Part shown: positions 35,173 through 43,206 of the stretch, one piece after another
Layout: the number at the start of each line of letters is the position of its first letter
How positions within the stretch are numbered: the first letter of the stretch is position 1
NCBI GenBank assembly: GCA_965224575.1
Contig: CBDCZQ010000001.1
Coordinates: 124,001 to 188,000, forward strand
Source: QPIN01 sp965224575
GTDB taxonomy: Bacteria > Pseudomonadota > Gammaproteobacteria > Methylococcales > Methylomonadaceae
Length of the DNA: 64,000 nucleotides
Reading direction: 5' to 3'
Notes under the pieces: generated by a model
Database searches by the model: none
Told to the model about the DNA's origin: nothing
The model's input: the letters and a program-made list of their open reading frames with translations, nothing else
Translations under genes and position numbers: made by a program

Positions 35173-35757
35173 ATGTCAATTTTAAAGATAACGGGATACT
35201 GTTTAGCAGTATTATTGTTTAGTCAAGCTAATGTAAGCGCCGAAAATGTAAGAATGTATACTAAAAATGTACCTTCGGCGGAGGAAATGGGGAGTGTTTT
35301 ATTTGCCACTAAGGCACAGACAGAAATACCAGTTATTAGAATGCGTTCAATTGGTTTTACACCAACACAAAAATCGGAACAGACCTTAAAAGAGGCAGCA
35401 GAAACGAATCAACAAGGTGCAGCAATAGGTTTACCGATTAAGTTCGGGTTTAACTCAGCTAATATTCTTGAAGAATCAAAGCCTTTTTTAATGCAAATAG
35501 GAAAAATGCTTAGTCTACCCAATTTTTCTAGTGAAAAACTAATGATAGAAGGACATACTGATGCAGGTGGTCCTAATGAATATAATCAAGGTTTGTCAGA
35601 AAGACGGGCAGAGTCAGTAAAAAAATTTTTAAAATTTAATTTTAGTATTGATGCGAATAGGTTGTATGTGACAGGTATGGGAGAAGGTCATCCATTAGCT
35701 GATATTAATCCTTATGATGCAGTCAATAGAAGAGTACAATTTCGTAGGGCACCATAA
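35173..35757 (+). CDS. OmpA-family protein
   Basis: The 194-residue protein has a signal peptide (ITGYCLAVLLFSQANVSA). The OmpA/MotB peptidoglycan-binding domain fills residues ~85-190 (IKFGFNSANILEESKPFL, IEGHTDAGGPNEYNQGLSER, NRRVQFRR). ATG 35173, two bases after the decaheme stop, is preferred to an in-frame start at 35146 that would overlap it. As the last gene of the redox operon it probably anchors the complex, or the outer membrane near it, to the cell wall. Confidence 0.88.
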   Translation: MSILKITGYCLAVLLFSQANVSAENVRMYTKNVPSAEEMGSVLFATKAQTEIPVIRMRSIGFTPTQKSEQTLKEAAETNQQGAAIGLPIKFGFNSANILEESKPFLMQIGKMLSLPNFSSEKLMIEGHTDAGGPNEYNQGLSERRAESVKKFLKFNFSIDANRLYVTGMGEGHPLADINPYDAVNRRVQFRRAP

Positions 35758-36305
35758 AGATGGTTTTATGAACAAGAAATAAGATGATTAATTCCTATTT
35801 CCAGTTTTTTGAAGAGTATCAGCCCCAACTCAACAATTAGGGTTGATACCATGTTTTATTTAGAAACTCTATTATAAGGTTCAGCAATCTTGGACTCAAT
35901 TTTTCCATTAATTAATAGAGCTGTCCTTTAGATAATCCTGAGGCATTGGGTTTTGTTTTAAACCATAATAGCTTGGTTTTTCCTGTAAAGCCTAATAACC
36001 GTTCTCCTTCAGATAGAGGTTCGCATGTTTTTCCGACAGTATCAGTTTTTAAACGACCATCAATTACAACTAGAACTGTATTACTAAGTATCATTGGGGG
36101 GTACGGGTGTGGATGATTTTTAGCGAGTTGATTATAGATAGTTGATAACAAGGTGCTGAAATAGGTGGATAGCAAGCTTTGCAACCGTTTTAGGAATGCA
36201 GTTTATCGGCAAAAAATGACCGATGGAAATCTGTATCTATGGTCGTGTGAAGTATAAAGGCAATTAGCCGTTAAAATAAAAAGAATTAAGAAGAGGAGAG
36301 GGGAA
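35758..36305. other. Intergenic region with decayed sequence
   Basis: It contains a degenerate piece of family B interior (about 36150-36200: GATAGCAAGCTTTGCAACCG) and a 90-codon minus-strand frame at 35912-36184. The C-terminal ~65 codons of that frame look protein-like, but no family is recognised and its start lies inside the repeat remnant. A ~32-bp segment starting TTGGACTCAATTTTTCCATT at 35890 recurs in similar form at 58452. Confidence 0.5.
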
Positions 36306-37058
36306 ATGAGGTTGTTTTTGAATGAAGTTATTATATTGAGTGTTTTTCTTTTTACCAATATAAATGTTAGTGCTTCGGAATGTGGCATTTTTAATTTTCA
36401 AGAAAATAAAAGTTCAGGTGTTTTTATTAATGAAAACAAATGTTCTGAGCTACCTTATATTTCACGAGGGACAATTGTAGAGTTGTTACCAAAAGCGAGG
36501 CTCTGGTTAAAATCAATACCATCAGAAAAAGATGACTCTAACTTTCAACTGATTTGTCAAAATAGATCAGAAAGTATCATAAAGCTAGAGTTTTCAGAAC
36601 AACAGTCTCCTTGGTTAAATTTGTCAAAGATGAATAATTGTAAGGGCTGGGTTGAAGATAAGTTAAATTGTGAAGGAGATGAGGAGAAAGAAGAGAAGTT
36701 AGGTGTTTATTGTGTTAAAGCATTAATTAAAAAAAGTTCTGGGAAAAGTGGGCCAGACCAGGTTGAAAGGACAACATCTATAAAAATGCGAGGATTCAAA
36801 CAATCTATTGGAGTAAATAAAGATCAGGTTCTAAAGCTATTAAAACCTGAACTAAAGTTGTGTAAAAAATTGAATCAAGTTTCACAAACTATGGAAATTA
36901 AATGGACTGTTATGCCTGATAACAAGGTTAATGAGATACAAGTAAATCAGGCAGGTGAAATTATTGATAATAGCTTGTCTGCTTGTGCAGAAGCAGTCAT
37001 TTCAGCCTTTATGTACCCTGATTTTTCTAAAAAAGAGGTTTTTATAAGTTCTTTTTAA
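36306..37058 (+). CDS. Secreted protein with AgmX/PglI-like C-terminal domain
   Basis: The 250-residue protein has a signal peptide (ILSVFLFTNINVSA). A Cys-containing middle region follows, and the C-terminal ~75 residues match the AgmX/PglI (TonB-C-like) pattern: MEIKWTVMPDNKVNEIQVNQ, then LSACAEAVISAFMYPDF. A strong GAGGAGAGG ribosome site precedes the ATG. The cyclase gene starts 12 bp after its stop, so the two are likely co-transcribed and this may be a periplasmic partner of the CHASE2 sensor domain. Exact function unknown. Confidence 0.75.
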   Translation: MRLFLNEVIILSVFLFTNINVSASECGIFNFQENKSSGVFINENKCSELPYISRGTIVELLPKARLWLKSIPSEKDDSNFQLICQNRSESIIKLEFSEQQSPWLNLSKMNNCKGWVEDKLNCEGDEEKEEKLGVYCVKALIKKSSGKSGPDQVERTTSIKMRGFKQSIGVNKDQVLKLLKPELKLCKKLNQVSQTMEIKWTVMPDNKVNEIQVNQAGEIIDNSLSACAEAVISAFMYPDFSKKEVFISSF

Positions 37059-37070
37059 AGTCAAAGAAAT

Positions 37071-39203
37071 ATGCGAGATTTAGGTGATATAAAAAAGAAG
37101 CAATTACTTTTCTTTGTACTGATCTCATTTCTAATAGGGCTTTTTTTTGATATAAGTTTTGGTAATAGATTAGATAACTGGATTCATGATTCTGCGATAG
37201 TTTTTCAACATAGAACAGAGTGGAAACATTCTGGGATAGTAGTACTTGATGATGAAGTTCCATTTAACGTGGGTCGAAAACAAGCACTTTCTTTATTTGC
37301 ATTAGCTACTGAACGGTTGATTGCAATGGGTGCAAAAGGAGTGTTTCTAGACGCAAGAATACCTAAAGAGCTTGAAGGTCGGATGCCCTATGCTCAATGT
37401 ATTAAAAAAGATGGCTCTGTACACTGGTCCTCACCTGAATGTTCCATTTCACCTACACAGCAATGTCGTGTTGATAGTAGTGAAATTGGCCAGGCACCAT
37501 TAAAAATGAATAAGGATGCAATTAAGTTTTTTCGAATTGCGCCTTATTTAAATAATGAAAGCAACTTACCTGATTTTTTGCTTTTTGGTTTTGAAACGAT
37601 TGATGCAATACCAGAAGAAGGGTTGGTTGTTAGTGATAGATTAGTGACATTCAATAGCCCGATAGCTAGATGGATAGATTTAAGTAAAGATCATGCTGTA
37701 TATGCTTTAACAGCATTTAGCCAGACTGAAAAAACTGATAAGCTTTTTAAGCACAACTTTTCTGATAAATTGTGTAATGAAGTTTATCCCTGTAGACGAA
37801 TACGTTTAAGCAAGCCTAACTATGGAATTGAGTTACACGGTAAGCGACTTATTTTACCCGTTAGTCGTTTAGCTTCATGTGATGAAAAAATAGCATTACA
37901 GACAGCGTTGTTACTCAAAAATAAGGTGGTAATTCTTCAAACTACTGCACCCAATGAATCGACTGACCTTGTTGTTACAGCTATGACTGCTGCGTTGTTA
38001 GGTCCAAAACTGATGACACCTGGAGCACAGTATTTGATTGATGAAATTGAGACCCTTATAAATCAAGATAGCCCACAACCACCTAATGATTGGATAAAAA
38101 TAACTCTCTTCATTACAGTTGCTATTGTTAGTGTATTAGCGGCATTGTTTTTTCATCAAATGGTATTAAAGCTTTTAGCTTTAGGGTTATTTATTTTTTT
38201 GACTGCCTTATGTTTTTTAAATCCTATTGTTCAATTATGGCCCGTCATGGCAACAATGATGGTTTGCTTTTTTGGTATTGGTCAAGTTGTTACCGTTATG
38301 CTCTTCCTAGGTGCTAAAGAAGGACGATTGTTAAAGCGCTACATACCTGAACAGGTTCGGAATCTGTTGATGCCTCTTAAACCAAAGGAATCGTTTGAAA
38401 ATAAGCGATGCCATGTCGTGGTATTAATGAGTGATTTGGCTGGATATACAACAGTGACTGGGTTAATAAAAGAACCTCGCCTGGTTTTAGAAGTAATGAA
38501 TGACTATTTAAGTGAAACTTCGTATGTTCTACAAAAAAAATATGGAGGGATTCTTGAAGCCTATGTCGGTGATATGGTTTGTTACTATTGGCGGGTGGAT
38601 AATGAACAGGATCAAGTGGAAATATACAAAAAGGCATTACTAGGGGCTATTGAATTAAGGGAGTTACAGAAAAATTTTTTTATTTCTTTACAAGGAAAGT
38701 ATAAAGATAAAATTGATCAAGAATCACTTAAGAAAATCTCAAATATTATAGATGCAGGTATAGGTGTTACTGAGGGAAACGTTGTTATGGGAGATTTGGG
38801 ACCAGAATATGGGGTTAAGAAATTCGGTATATTGGGCGACCCTTTAAATTTAGCTGCTCGAATTGAAGGGTTAACGCGGTTATTTAATACCGATATTATT
38901 ATTGCAGGTGATTTTCTTGATGCCATTAAGTCAGCAGGTTTATCTAAAAGAAAACTAGGAGTAGTCAGGGTAAAAGGGAGGGTATCAGCCGAAACTCTTT
39001 ATGCATTGGGAAGTACAAATGATTTATGTTTTGAAACAGCTTCAATAAAACAATGGGAGCAATGGCGAGAGTCAGTAGAAACTAAATCAGATGATCAGCC
39101 TATCTGTCCTGATTGCTATAAAACAGATAAAAATACTATCAATGATTGGTTATACAGAGGATTACTTAGTTCTGATGGGGTTTGGTATTTGGATAATAAA
39201 TAA
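37071..39203 (+). CDS. CHASE2-domain adenylate/guanylate cyclase
   Basis: The 710-residue protein has an N-terminal membrane helix (LLFFVLISFLIGLFFDISF), a periplasmic CHASE2 sensor to ~residue 325, then three helices (~342-420, including LFITVAIVSVLAALFF) and a class III nucleotide cyclase domain. Both metal-binding aspartates are present, D455 in MSDLAGYT and D501 in VGDMVCYYW, as is the Asn/Arg motif GDPLNLAARIEG, so the enzyme is probably active. The C-terminal ~60 residues contain CPDC. It makes cAMP or cGMP in response to an unknown envelope signal. It lies ~5 kb after the cNMP-binding ferredoxin gene. Confidence 0.9.
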   Translation: MRDLGDIKKKQLLFFVLISFLIGLFFDISFGNRLDNWIHDSAIVFQHRTEWKHSGIVVLDDEVPFNVGRKQALSLFALATERLIAMGAKGVFLDARIPKELEGRMPYAQCIKKDGSVHWSSPECSISPTQQCRVDSSEIGQAPLKMNKDAIKFFRIAPYLNNESNLPDFLLFGFETIDAIPEEGLVVSDRLVTFNSPIARWIDLSKDHAVYALTAFSQTEKTDKLFKHNFSDKLCNEVYPCRRIRLSKPNYGIELHGKRLILPVSRLASCDEKIALQTALLLKNKVVILQTTAPNESTDLVVTAMTAALLGPKLMTPGAQYLIDEIETLINQDSPQPPNDWIKITLFITVAIVSVLAALFFHQMVLKLLALGLFIFLTALCFLNPIVQLWPVMATMMVCFFGIGQVVTVMLFLGAKEGRLLKRYIPEQVRNLLMPLKPKESFENKRCHVVVLMSDLAGYTTVTGLIKEPRLVLEVMNDYLSETSYVLQKKYGGILEAYVGDMVCYYWRVDNEQDQVEIYKKALLGAIELRELQKNFFISLQGKYKDKIDQESLKKISNIIDAGIGVTEGNVVMGDLGPEYGVKKFGILGDPLNLAARIEGLTRLFNTDIIIAGDFLDAIKSAGLSKRKLGVVRVKGRVSAETLYALGSTNDLCFETASIKQWEQWRESVETKSDDQPICPDCYKTDKNTINDWLYRGLLSSDGVWYLDNK

Positions 39204-39313
39204 AGGATTAGTTTTCTATCAGTTCTGGTCTTTTTTTGTGCTCTATTAATGATGAATATGTGTAGTTGAATTAATGAATAATCCAACCACACGTATTTTT
39301 AGTGACTTATGCT

Positions 39314-39784
39314 CTAGTTTTTAGATTTTGTTGTATTAGATTTACGATGTGAAACACTGACTAAGCCCATTAATGCTGATCCGAATAACCATAATGCGGA
39401 AGGTAAAGGAACTACACTTGTAGGCGTGCCCACTGCATTAATAATTAAAGTGCCACCAGAGTTAATTTCTGTTGCAATTCCCAAAAAATTTACGTCATAA
39501 ATGCCAGATGAAAGAGTCATGGGGGAATCAATAAAAGAAATGCCATTAATTAAAGCATCAAAACCCGTGATTGAACCAAAAGGGTTGTCTATAGCACTTA
39601 AATTTATGGCATAGTCATCGAATCCTTCGCCTAGTATCAAGGTGTTAGTTTCACTGAAAGTCTCTCCAATGTTTGCGATAGAGGCATTAAAGAACCCTAA
39701 ACCAGAGCCAGTAATGTTGACAGTTGCGGCATTTGCTTGAAAGGTGAATATGCTAAAAAGCAAGCTAAATAATATTTTTTTCAT
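39314..39784 (-). CDS. PEP-CTERM-like secreted protein
   Basis: The 156-residue protein has a signal peptide (ILFSLLFSIFTFQANA), a short beta-rich body, and a C-terminal sorting tail: VPLPSALWLFGSALMGL followed by basic residues (SHRKSN). This is the gammaproteobacterial variant of PEP-CTERM (VPxPxAxWLFGSxLxGL), recognised by exosortase and cut on the way to the surface. No exosortase gene is in the window. AGGAG precedes the ATG. Confidence 0.8.
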   Translation of the reverse strand: MKKILFSLLFSIFTFQANAATVNITGSGLGFFNASIANIGETFSETNTLILGEGFDDYAINLSAIDNPFGSITGFDALINGISFIDSPMTLSSGIYDVNFLGIATEINSGGTLIINAVGTPTSVVPLPSALWLFGSALMGLVSVSHRKSNTTKSKN

Positions 39785-40227
39785 AAAAAACTCCTATAAA
39801 TTAAAGTTACTGATTAATAATGTTATTTGCATAAAAATATGCTGATCATGTTTTTAAAGATAGCTTGTTTTTTATTAATTACCAGTTACTTAGGAAATAA
39901 AGTTAAAATTTAAATAAGATTTATTTCATAAGGTGTGTTGAAGGCATATAGGTGGAAGGCTTTGAGCTGGTTTTTGCATTATAAATTCACGCCCAACTGA
40001 TCTTTCTAGGATAAATTATTAAAAAAGGTAATCACAATTTATGTTTATTACTGATTATGAGATAATCCTCGGTTATATTTTTCATGCTGATAGACAAAGA
40101 CAGTTATTACGTAATAGTAATGGCCTGATGATAATTAATCGATTAGTCGAGAGTATGTTAAGGAACCTCTAATCAACTTAAGCAGAGGTTCCTTAAATAA
40201 TAGGTAAAATTTATTCAGGAGATATGC
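39785..40227. other. AT-rich intergenic region with a family A palindrome
   Basis: No gene seen. The palindrome at 40158-40196 lies about 30 bp upstream of purE; the rest is AT-rich sequence that must hold the divergent promoters. Confidence 0.55.
40158..40196. repeat. 39-bp palindrome, short form of repeat family A
   Basis: TTAAGGAACCTCT and AGAGGTTCCTTAA arms (13 bp, perfect) flank AATCAACTTAAGC. It is nearly identical to 1996-2034. Being upstream of purE rather than after a gene, it is not simply that gene's terminator. Confidence 0.88.
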
Positions 40228-40722
40228 ATGGCATTAATAGGAATTATTATGGGCTCGACTTCAGATTGGGATACCATGATGCATGTTGCTGATACATTAG
40301 AGCAACTTAATATTCCTCATGAAGTGGAAGTGGTTTCTGCTCACAGGACACCAGACAAATTGTTTAAATATGCTGAAACAGCTGAATCTAAAGGACTTGA
40401 AGTTATTATTGCAGGTGCTGGAGGGGCCGCTCACCTTCCTGGTATGACAGCAGCTAAAACAGTGTTGCCAGTCTTGGGTGTCCCGGTTCAATCTAAGGCG
40501 CTTAATGGAATGGACTCTTTATTATCTATTGTACAAATGCCGGCAGGTATTCCAGTGGGTACGTTAGCGATAGGAAGGGCGGGTGCTATTAATGCTGCTT
40601 TACTAGCAGCTGCTATTGTGAGTAATAAGCATTCTCAATACCGTAGCGCGCTAAATAGTTACCGACAAAATCAAACAGATAAGGTGATTGCTAATTCTGA
40701 CCCTCGCAAGGTAATATCATGA
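40228..40722 (+). CDS. purE: 5-(carboxyamino)imidazole ribonucleotide mutase
   Basis: PurE (164 residues) moves the carboxyl group of N5-CAIR to C4 in purine synthesis. The N-terminal motif MGSTSDWDTM, the SAHRTPD loop and AGAGGAAHLPGM are intact, followed by VPVQSKALNGMDSLLSIVQM. It overlaps purK by 4 bp (ATGA), the usual purEK operon. Class I PurE length is normal. Confidence 0.97.
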   Translation: MALIGIIMGSTSDWDTMMHVADTLEQLNIPHEVEVVSAHRTPDKLFKYAETAESKGLEVIIAGAGGAAHLPGMTAAKTVLPVLGVPVQSKALNGMDSLLSIVQMPAGIPVGTLAIGRAGAINAALLAAAIVSNKHSQYRSALNSYRQNQTDKVIANSDPRKVIS

Positions 40723-41813
40723 AAATAGGTATTTTGGGCGGAGGCCAATTGGCTCGGATGATTGCGTTAGCTGGTTATCCGCTAGGATTGGATTTTATTA
40801 TTCTTGATCCCAGTGAGAATGCTGGAGCCATTGGGTTAGGGGAACATTTACATGGTCAATATGATGATCAAAAATTATTGGCTGAACTTGCTGAAAAAGC
40901 AGATATAGTGACCTATGAATTTGAAAATGTACCGGTCAAGGTTGCAGAATTTTTAGCTGAACATACCACTGTTTTTCCTGCACCCAATGCCTTGGCAGTT
41001 GCTCAAGATAGATTGCATGAGAAGGGGTTTCTACAACAACTCAATATTCCAACAGCGACTTATGCTTCCATAGAAAGCCTGACAGAGCTGGAAACTGCAA
41101 TGGAACATATTGAATATCCTGCAATATTGAAAAGTCGGAGAATGGGGTACGATGGAAAAGGGCAGGTTGTTATAAAATCAAAAGGTCAATTAGCAGAAGC
41201 TTGGGAGTCTATGCAAAATGCTGAATCGATTGTTGAAGGCTTTGTTCCTTTTCAACGGGAAATATCAATCATTGCCGCACGAAGACCGAGTGGAGAAGTT
41301 GTATTTTATCCAATATCAGAAAATACACATGAAAAGGGAATTCTGAGGGTTTCTGAATGTCGTGTTGGTGATGGTATACAAAGTCAGGCTGAAGACTATG
41401 TGGTTCGTTTGCTGGATGCTTTAGATTACGTTGGTGTGATTGCTTTGGAATTATTTGATGTCGATGGAAAGCTAATTGCCAATGAATTTGCTCCGCGAGT
41501 ACATAATTCTGGACATTGGAGTATTGAAGGTTCAGAAACCAGTCAATTTGAAAATCATTTACGTGCTATTTTGGATTTACCTTTAGGGTCAACTAAAGCT
41601 AAAGGTTTTTCGGGGATGGTAAATTTTATTGGCGGCCTTCCTGCATCAGAAAATATATTGGATACAGAAAATGTCCATCTTCATTTATATGCTAAAGAGC
41701 TAAGGAAAGGCCGGAAGGTTGCTCATGTAACTGTCAGGGACGATGATGGAGATGCATACTTTCAAACACTTCAATATTTAATCAATTTAGCTAAACTAAC
41801 GGATAATTCTTAA
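40719..41813 (+). CDS. purK: 5-(carboxyamino)imidazole ribonucleotide synthase
   Basis: PurK (364 residues) is an ATP-grasp enzyme that makes N5-CAIR from AIR, bicarbonate and ATP. The start MKIGILGGGQLARMIALAGY is canonical. ATP-grasp elements include ILKSRRMGYDGKGQ, VEGFVPFQREISIIAARR and NEFAPRVHNSGHWSIEG. It is translationally coupled to purE. Confidence 0.97.
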   Translation: MKIGILGGGQLARMIALAGYPLGLDFIILDPSENAGAIGLGEHLHGQYDDQKLLAELAEKADIVTYEFENVPVKVAEFLAEHTTVFPAPNALAVAQDRLHEKGFLQQLNIPTATYASIESLTELETAMEHIEYPAILKSRRMGYDGKGQVVIKSKGQLAEAWESMQNAESIVEGFVPFQREISIIAARRPSGEVVFYPISENTHEKGILRVSECRVGDGIQSQAEDYVVRLLDALDYVGVIALELFDVDGKLIANEFAPRVHNSGHWSIEGSETSQFENHLRAILDLPLGSTKAKGFSGMVNFIGGLPASENILDTENVHLHLYAKELRKGRKVAHVTVRDDDGDAYFQTLQYLINLAKLTDNS

Positions 41814-42162
41814 TGGGCAGAAATCCGCATCCGAGACTGAACGAAGAATAATTTTTGTCAAAAAAAATTATTGTAATTTTCTCTTTAAATTTTTCAATTT
41901 ATTTGTTTGTAGATTTATTAAGTCATTTGGCATTTTTTTATGGGTTAAATGCCTTAAAAAAATACAATTAATGATAAAGACAACTTAAATTAAGTAACTT
42001 TTGATACCCCAATCTGACAGTTAAAAGCAATTTCCATACCAATGTTGGCGTCATTTTGACGCGCGACAATTTACCATCTTTTCAAGTAATTTTTTGTCCA
42101 TTAGACTTCGTTTAACTCATTAATTATTATGAGTTAATTTTTTTAAATTAAGGAGTATTGTT
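41814..42162. other. AT-rich intergenic region with a short palindrome
   Basis: No gene. A 15-bp palindrome GCGTCATTTTGACGC at 42048-42062 lies ~100 bp before the next start codon and stands out in AT-rich surroundings as a possible operator. An imperfect GGCATTT/AAATGCC hairpin near 41929-41953 might contribute to termination of purEK. Confidence 0.5.
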
Positions 42163-42411
42163 ATGAACAAGAATAGTATCATTTTAGGTTTAGCTATTGT
42201 GACATTTGCTTTCGCCGCTATTGCGGAGACAAGTAATAAAGATGGAAATAGCAATAAAGAAGCAAAATCAATTGCTTGGTACACAGCTAATGTTAAAGAA
42301 GCCCGAAGTAAAAATAAAGAATGCTTCGAGAATAAAGAATTGCAAGCCACTGAAGGTTGTGAAAATTCATTACATGCATTAAAACTTGTTTATGTTGGGG
42401 TGGGTAATTAA
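42163..42411 (+). CDS. Small secreted EexN-like protein
   Basis: The 82-residue protein has a signal peptide (IILGLAIVTFAFAAIAE). The mature part carries WYTANVKEARSKNKECFENK and ATEGCENSLHALKL, the WY...C...C.nA..A pattern of EexN-family entry-exclusion lipoproteins, but it lacks a lipobox cysteine. AAGGAG precedes the ATG. Its TAA stop is the first part of the family A element (TTAAGG), so the natural C-terminus may have been changed. A plasmid-exclusion role is unlikely here; the function is unknown. Confidence 0.7.
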   Translation: MNKNSIILGLAIVTFAFAAIAETSNKDGNSNKEAKSIAWYTANVKEARSKNKECFENKELQATEGCENSLHALKLVYVGVGN

Positions 42412-42571
42412 GGAGCCTCTGATTAAGTCGATTAGAATTTAGCGCAGAAAAAACTGTCGCTATTTTTCACGAAGTGAGACGTAATAGTCACTCTATTGCA
42501 CCGATCTTCGTGGAAAATATCGGCAGTTTTAGCAAGCTAAAAATAATTGGACTTGATCAGAGGTTCCTTAA
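42408..42571. repeat. MITE-like element, full-length repeat family A
   Basis: 164 bp. The ends TTAAGGAGCCTCTGATTAAG and CTTGATCAGAGGTTCCTTAA are inverted. The interior is also self-complementary: AAAACTGTCGCTATTTTTCA against TGGAAAATATCGGCAGTTTT, so the element can fold into one long hairpin. It has no coding capacity. Its outer ~20 bp on each side equal the palindromes at 1996 and 40158. It fills the gap between two convergent genes exactly. Confidence 0.9.
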
Positions 42572-42572
42572 G

Positions 42573-43130
42573 TTATCGAAATTGTTGCTTGCTTAATATG
42601 TCATAAATTGGAGTCACTTGTTTTAAATTACCTACTTGGCCAGGGACTGTGAAAATTTTTTCATTTTTAAGGTTTTTTGAAACCATCCATGCTTGAGTTA
42701 CTGGGGGTTTGGTATGAATATTTGCACTGGTTGAAACTAAAGGGGCACCATTTTTTTCACATAACAATTTCGCGATTGGGTGGGTGATGACTCTAACTGC
42801 AAGTTTAGAGTGTTTACCCGTCAGCCATTCTGGAACCCAGGTTTGGTAAGGAACTAACCAAGTAATTGGTTCTGATAAAGCTGTTTGTATTTGAGAGGCT
42901 ATAGCTGAATTTAATTGAAGATAAGGCTCAAGTTGGGTAAGAGAGGATGCAATGAGTATGAGTCCTTTATCAACAGAGCGTTTTTTTAAAGCTAAAAGAT
43001 TGAATACAGCTTCTTCGTTTAATGGATCGCAACCTAATCCAAACACCGATTCTGTTGGGTAAGCAATGACTTCACCTGCTTTAATTTTTTTTACAGCTAA
43101 ACGAGTTTTAAAGGGTGAAGTTGTCTGCAT
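42573..43130 (-). CDS. tsaC: Threonylcarbamoyl-AMP synthase TsaC (Sua5/YciO/YrdC family)
   Basis: This ~185-residue enzyme makes threonylcarbamoyl-adenylate for the t6A37 modification of ANN-decoding tRNAs. The fold signature KIKAGEVIAYPTESVFGLGC is followed by LALKKRSVDKGLILIA, KLAVRVITHPIAKLLCE and APLVSTSANI. A TTG 18 bp further upstream (43148) is an alternative start. tsaC next to topA, smg and dprA is a classical gammaproteobacterial order. Confidence 0.93.
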   Translation of the reverse strand: MQTTSPFKTRLAVKKIKAGEVIAYPTESVFGLGCDPLNEEAVFNLLALKKRSVDKGLILIASSLTQLEPYLQLNSAIASQIQTALSEPITWLVPYQTWVPEWLTGKHSKLAVRVITHPIAKLLCEKNGAPLVSTSANIHTKPPVTQAWMVSKNLKNEKIFTVPGQVGNLKQVTPIYDILSKQQFR

Positions 43131-43206
43131 ATTGAATCGGTCTTGCAATCAATAAAAATTATTGATAGCCATACATTATGAATGCTTTTCTATAATAGAA
43201 ACATTC

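Noticed and set aside
35912..36184. 90-codon minus-strand frame
   Set aside because: Its start lies in a degenerate repeat, there is no ribosome site, and no family is recognisable; kept only as a note in the intergenic entry.
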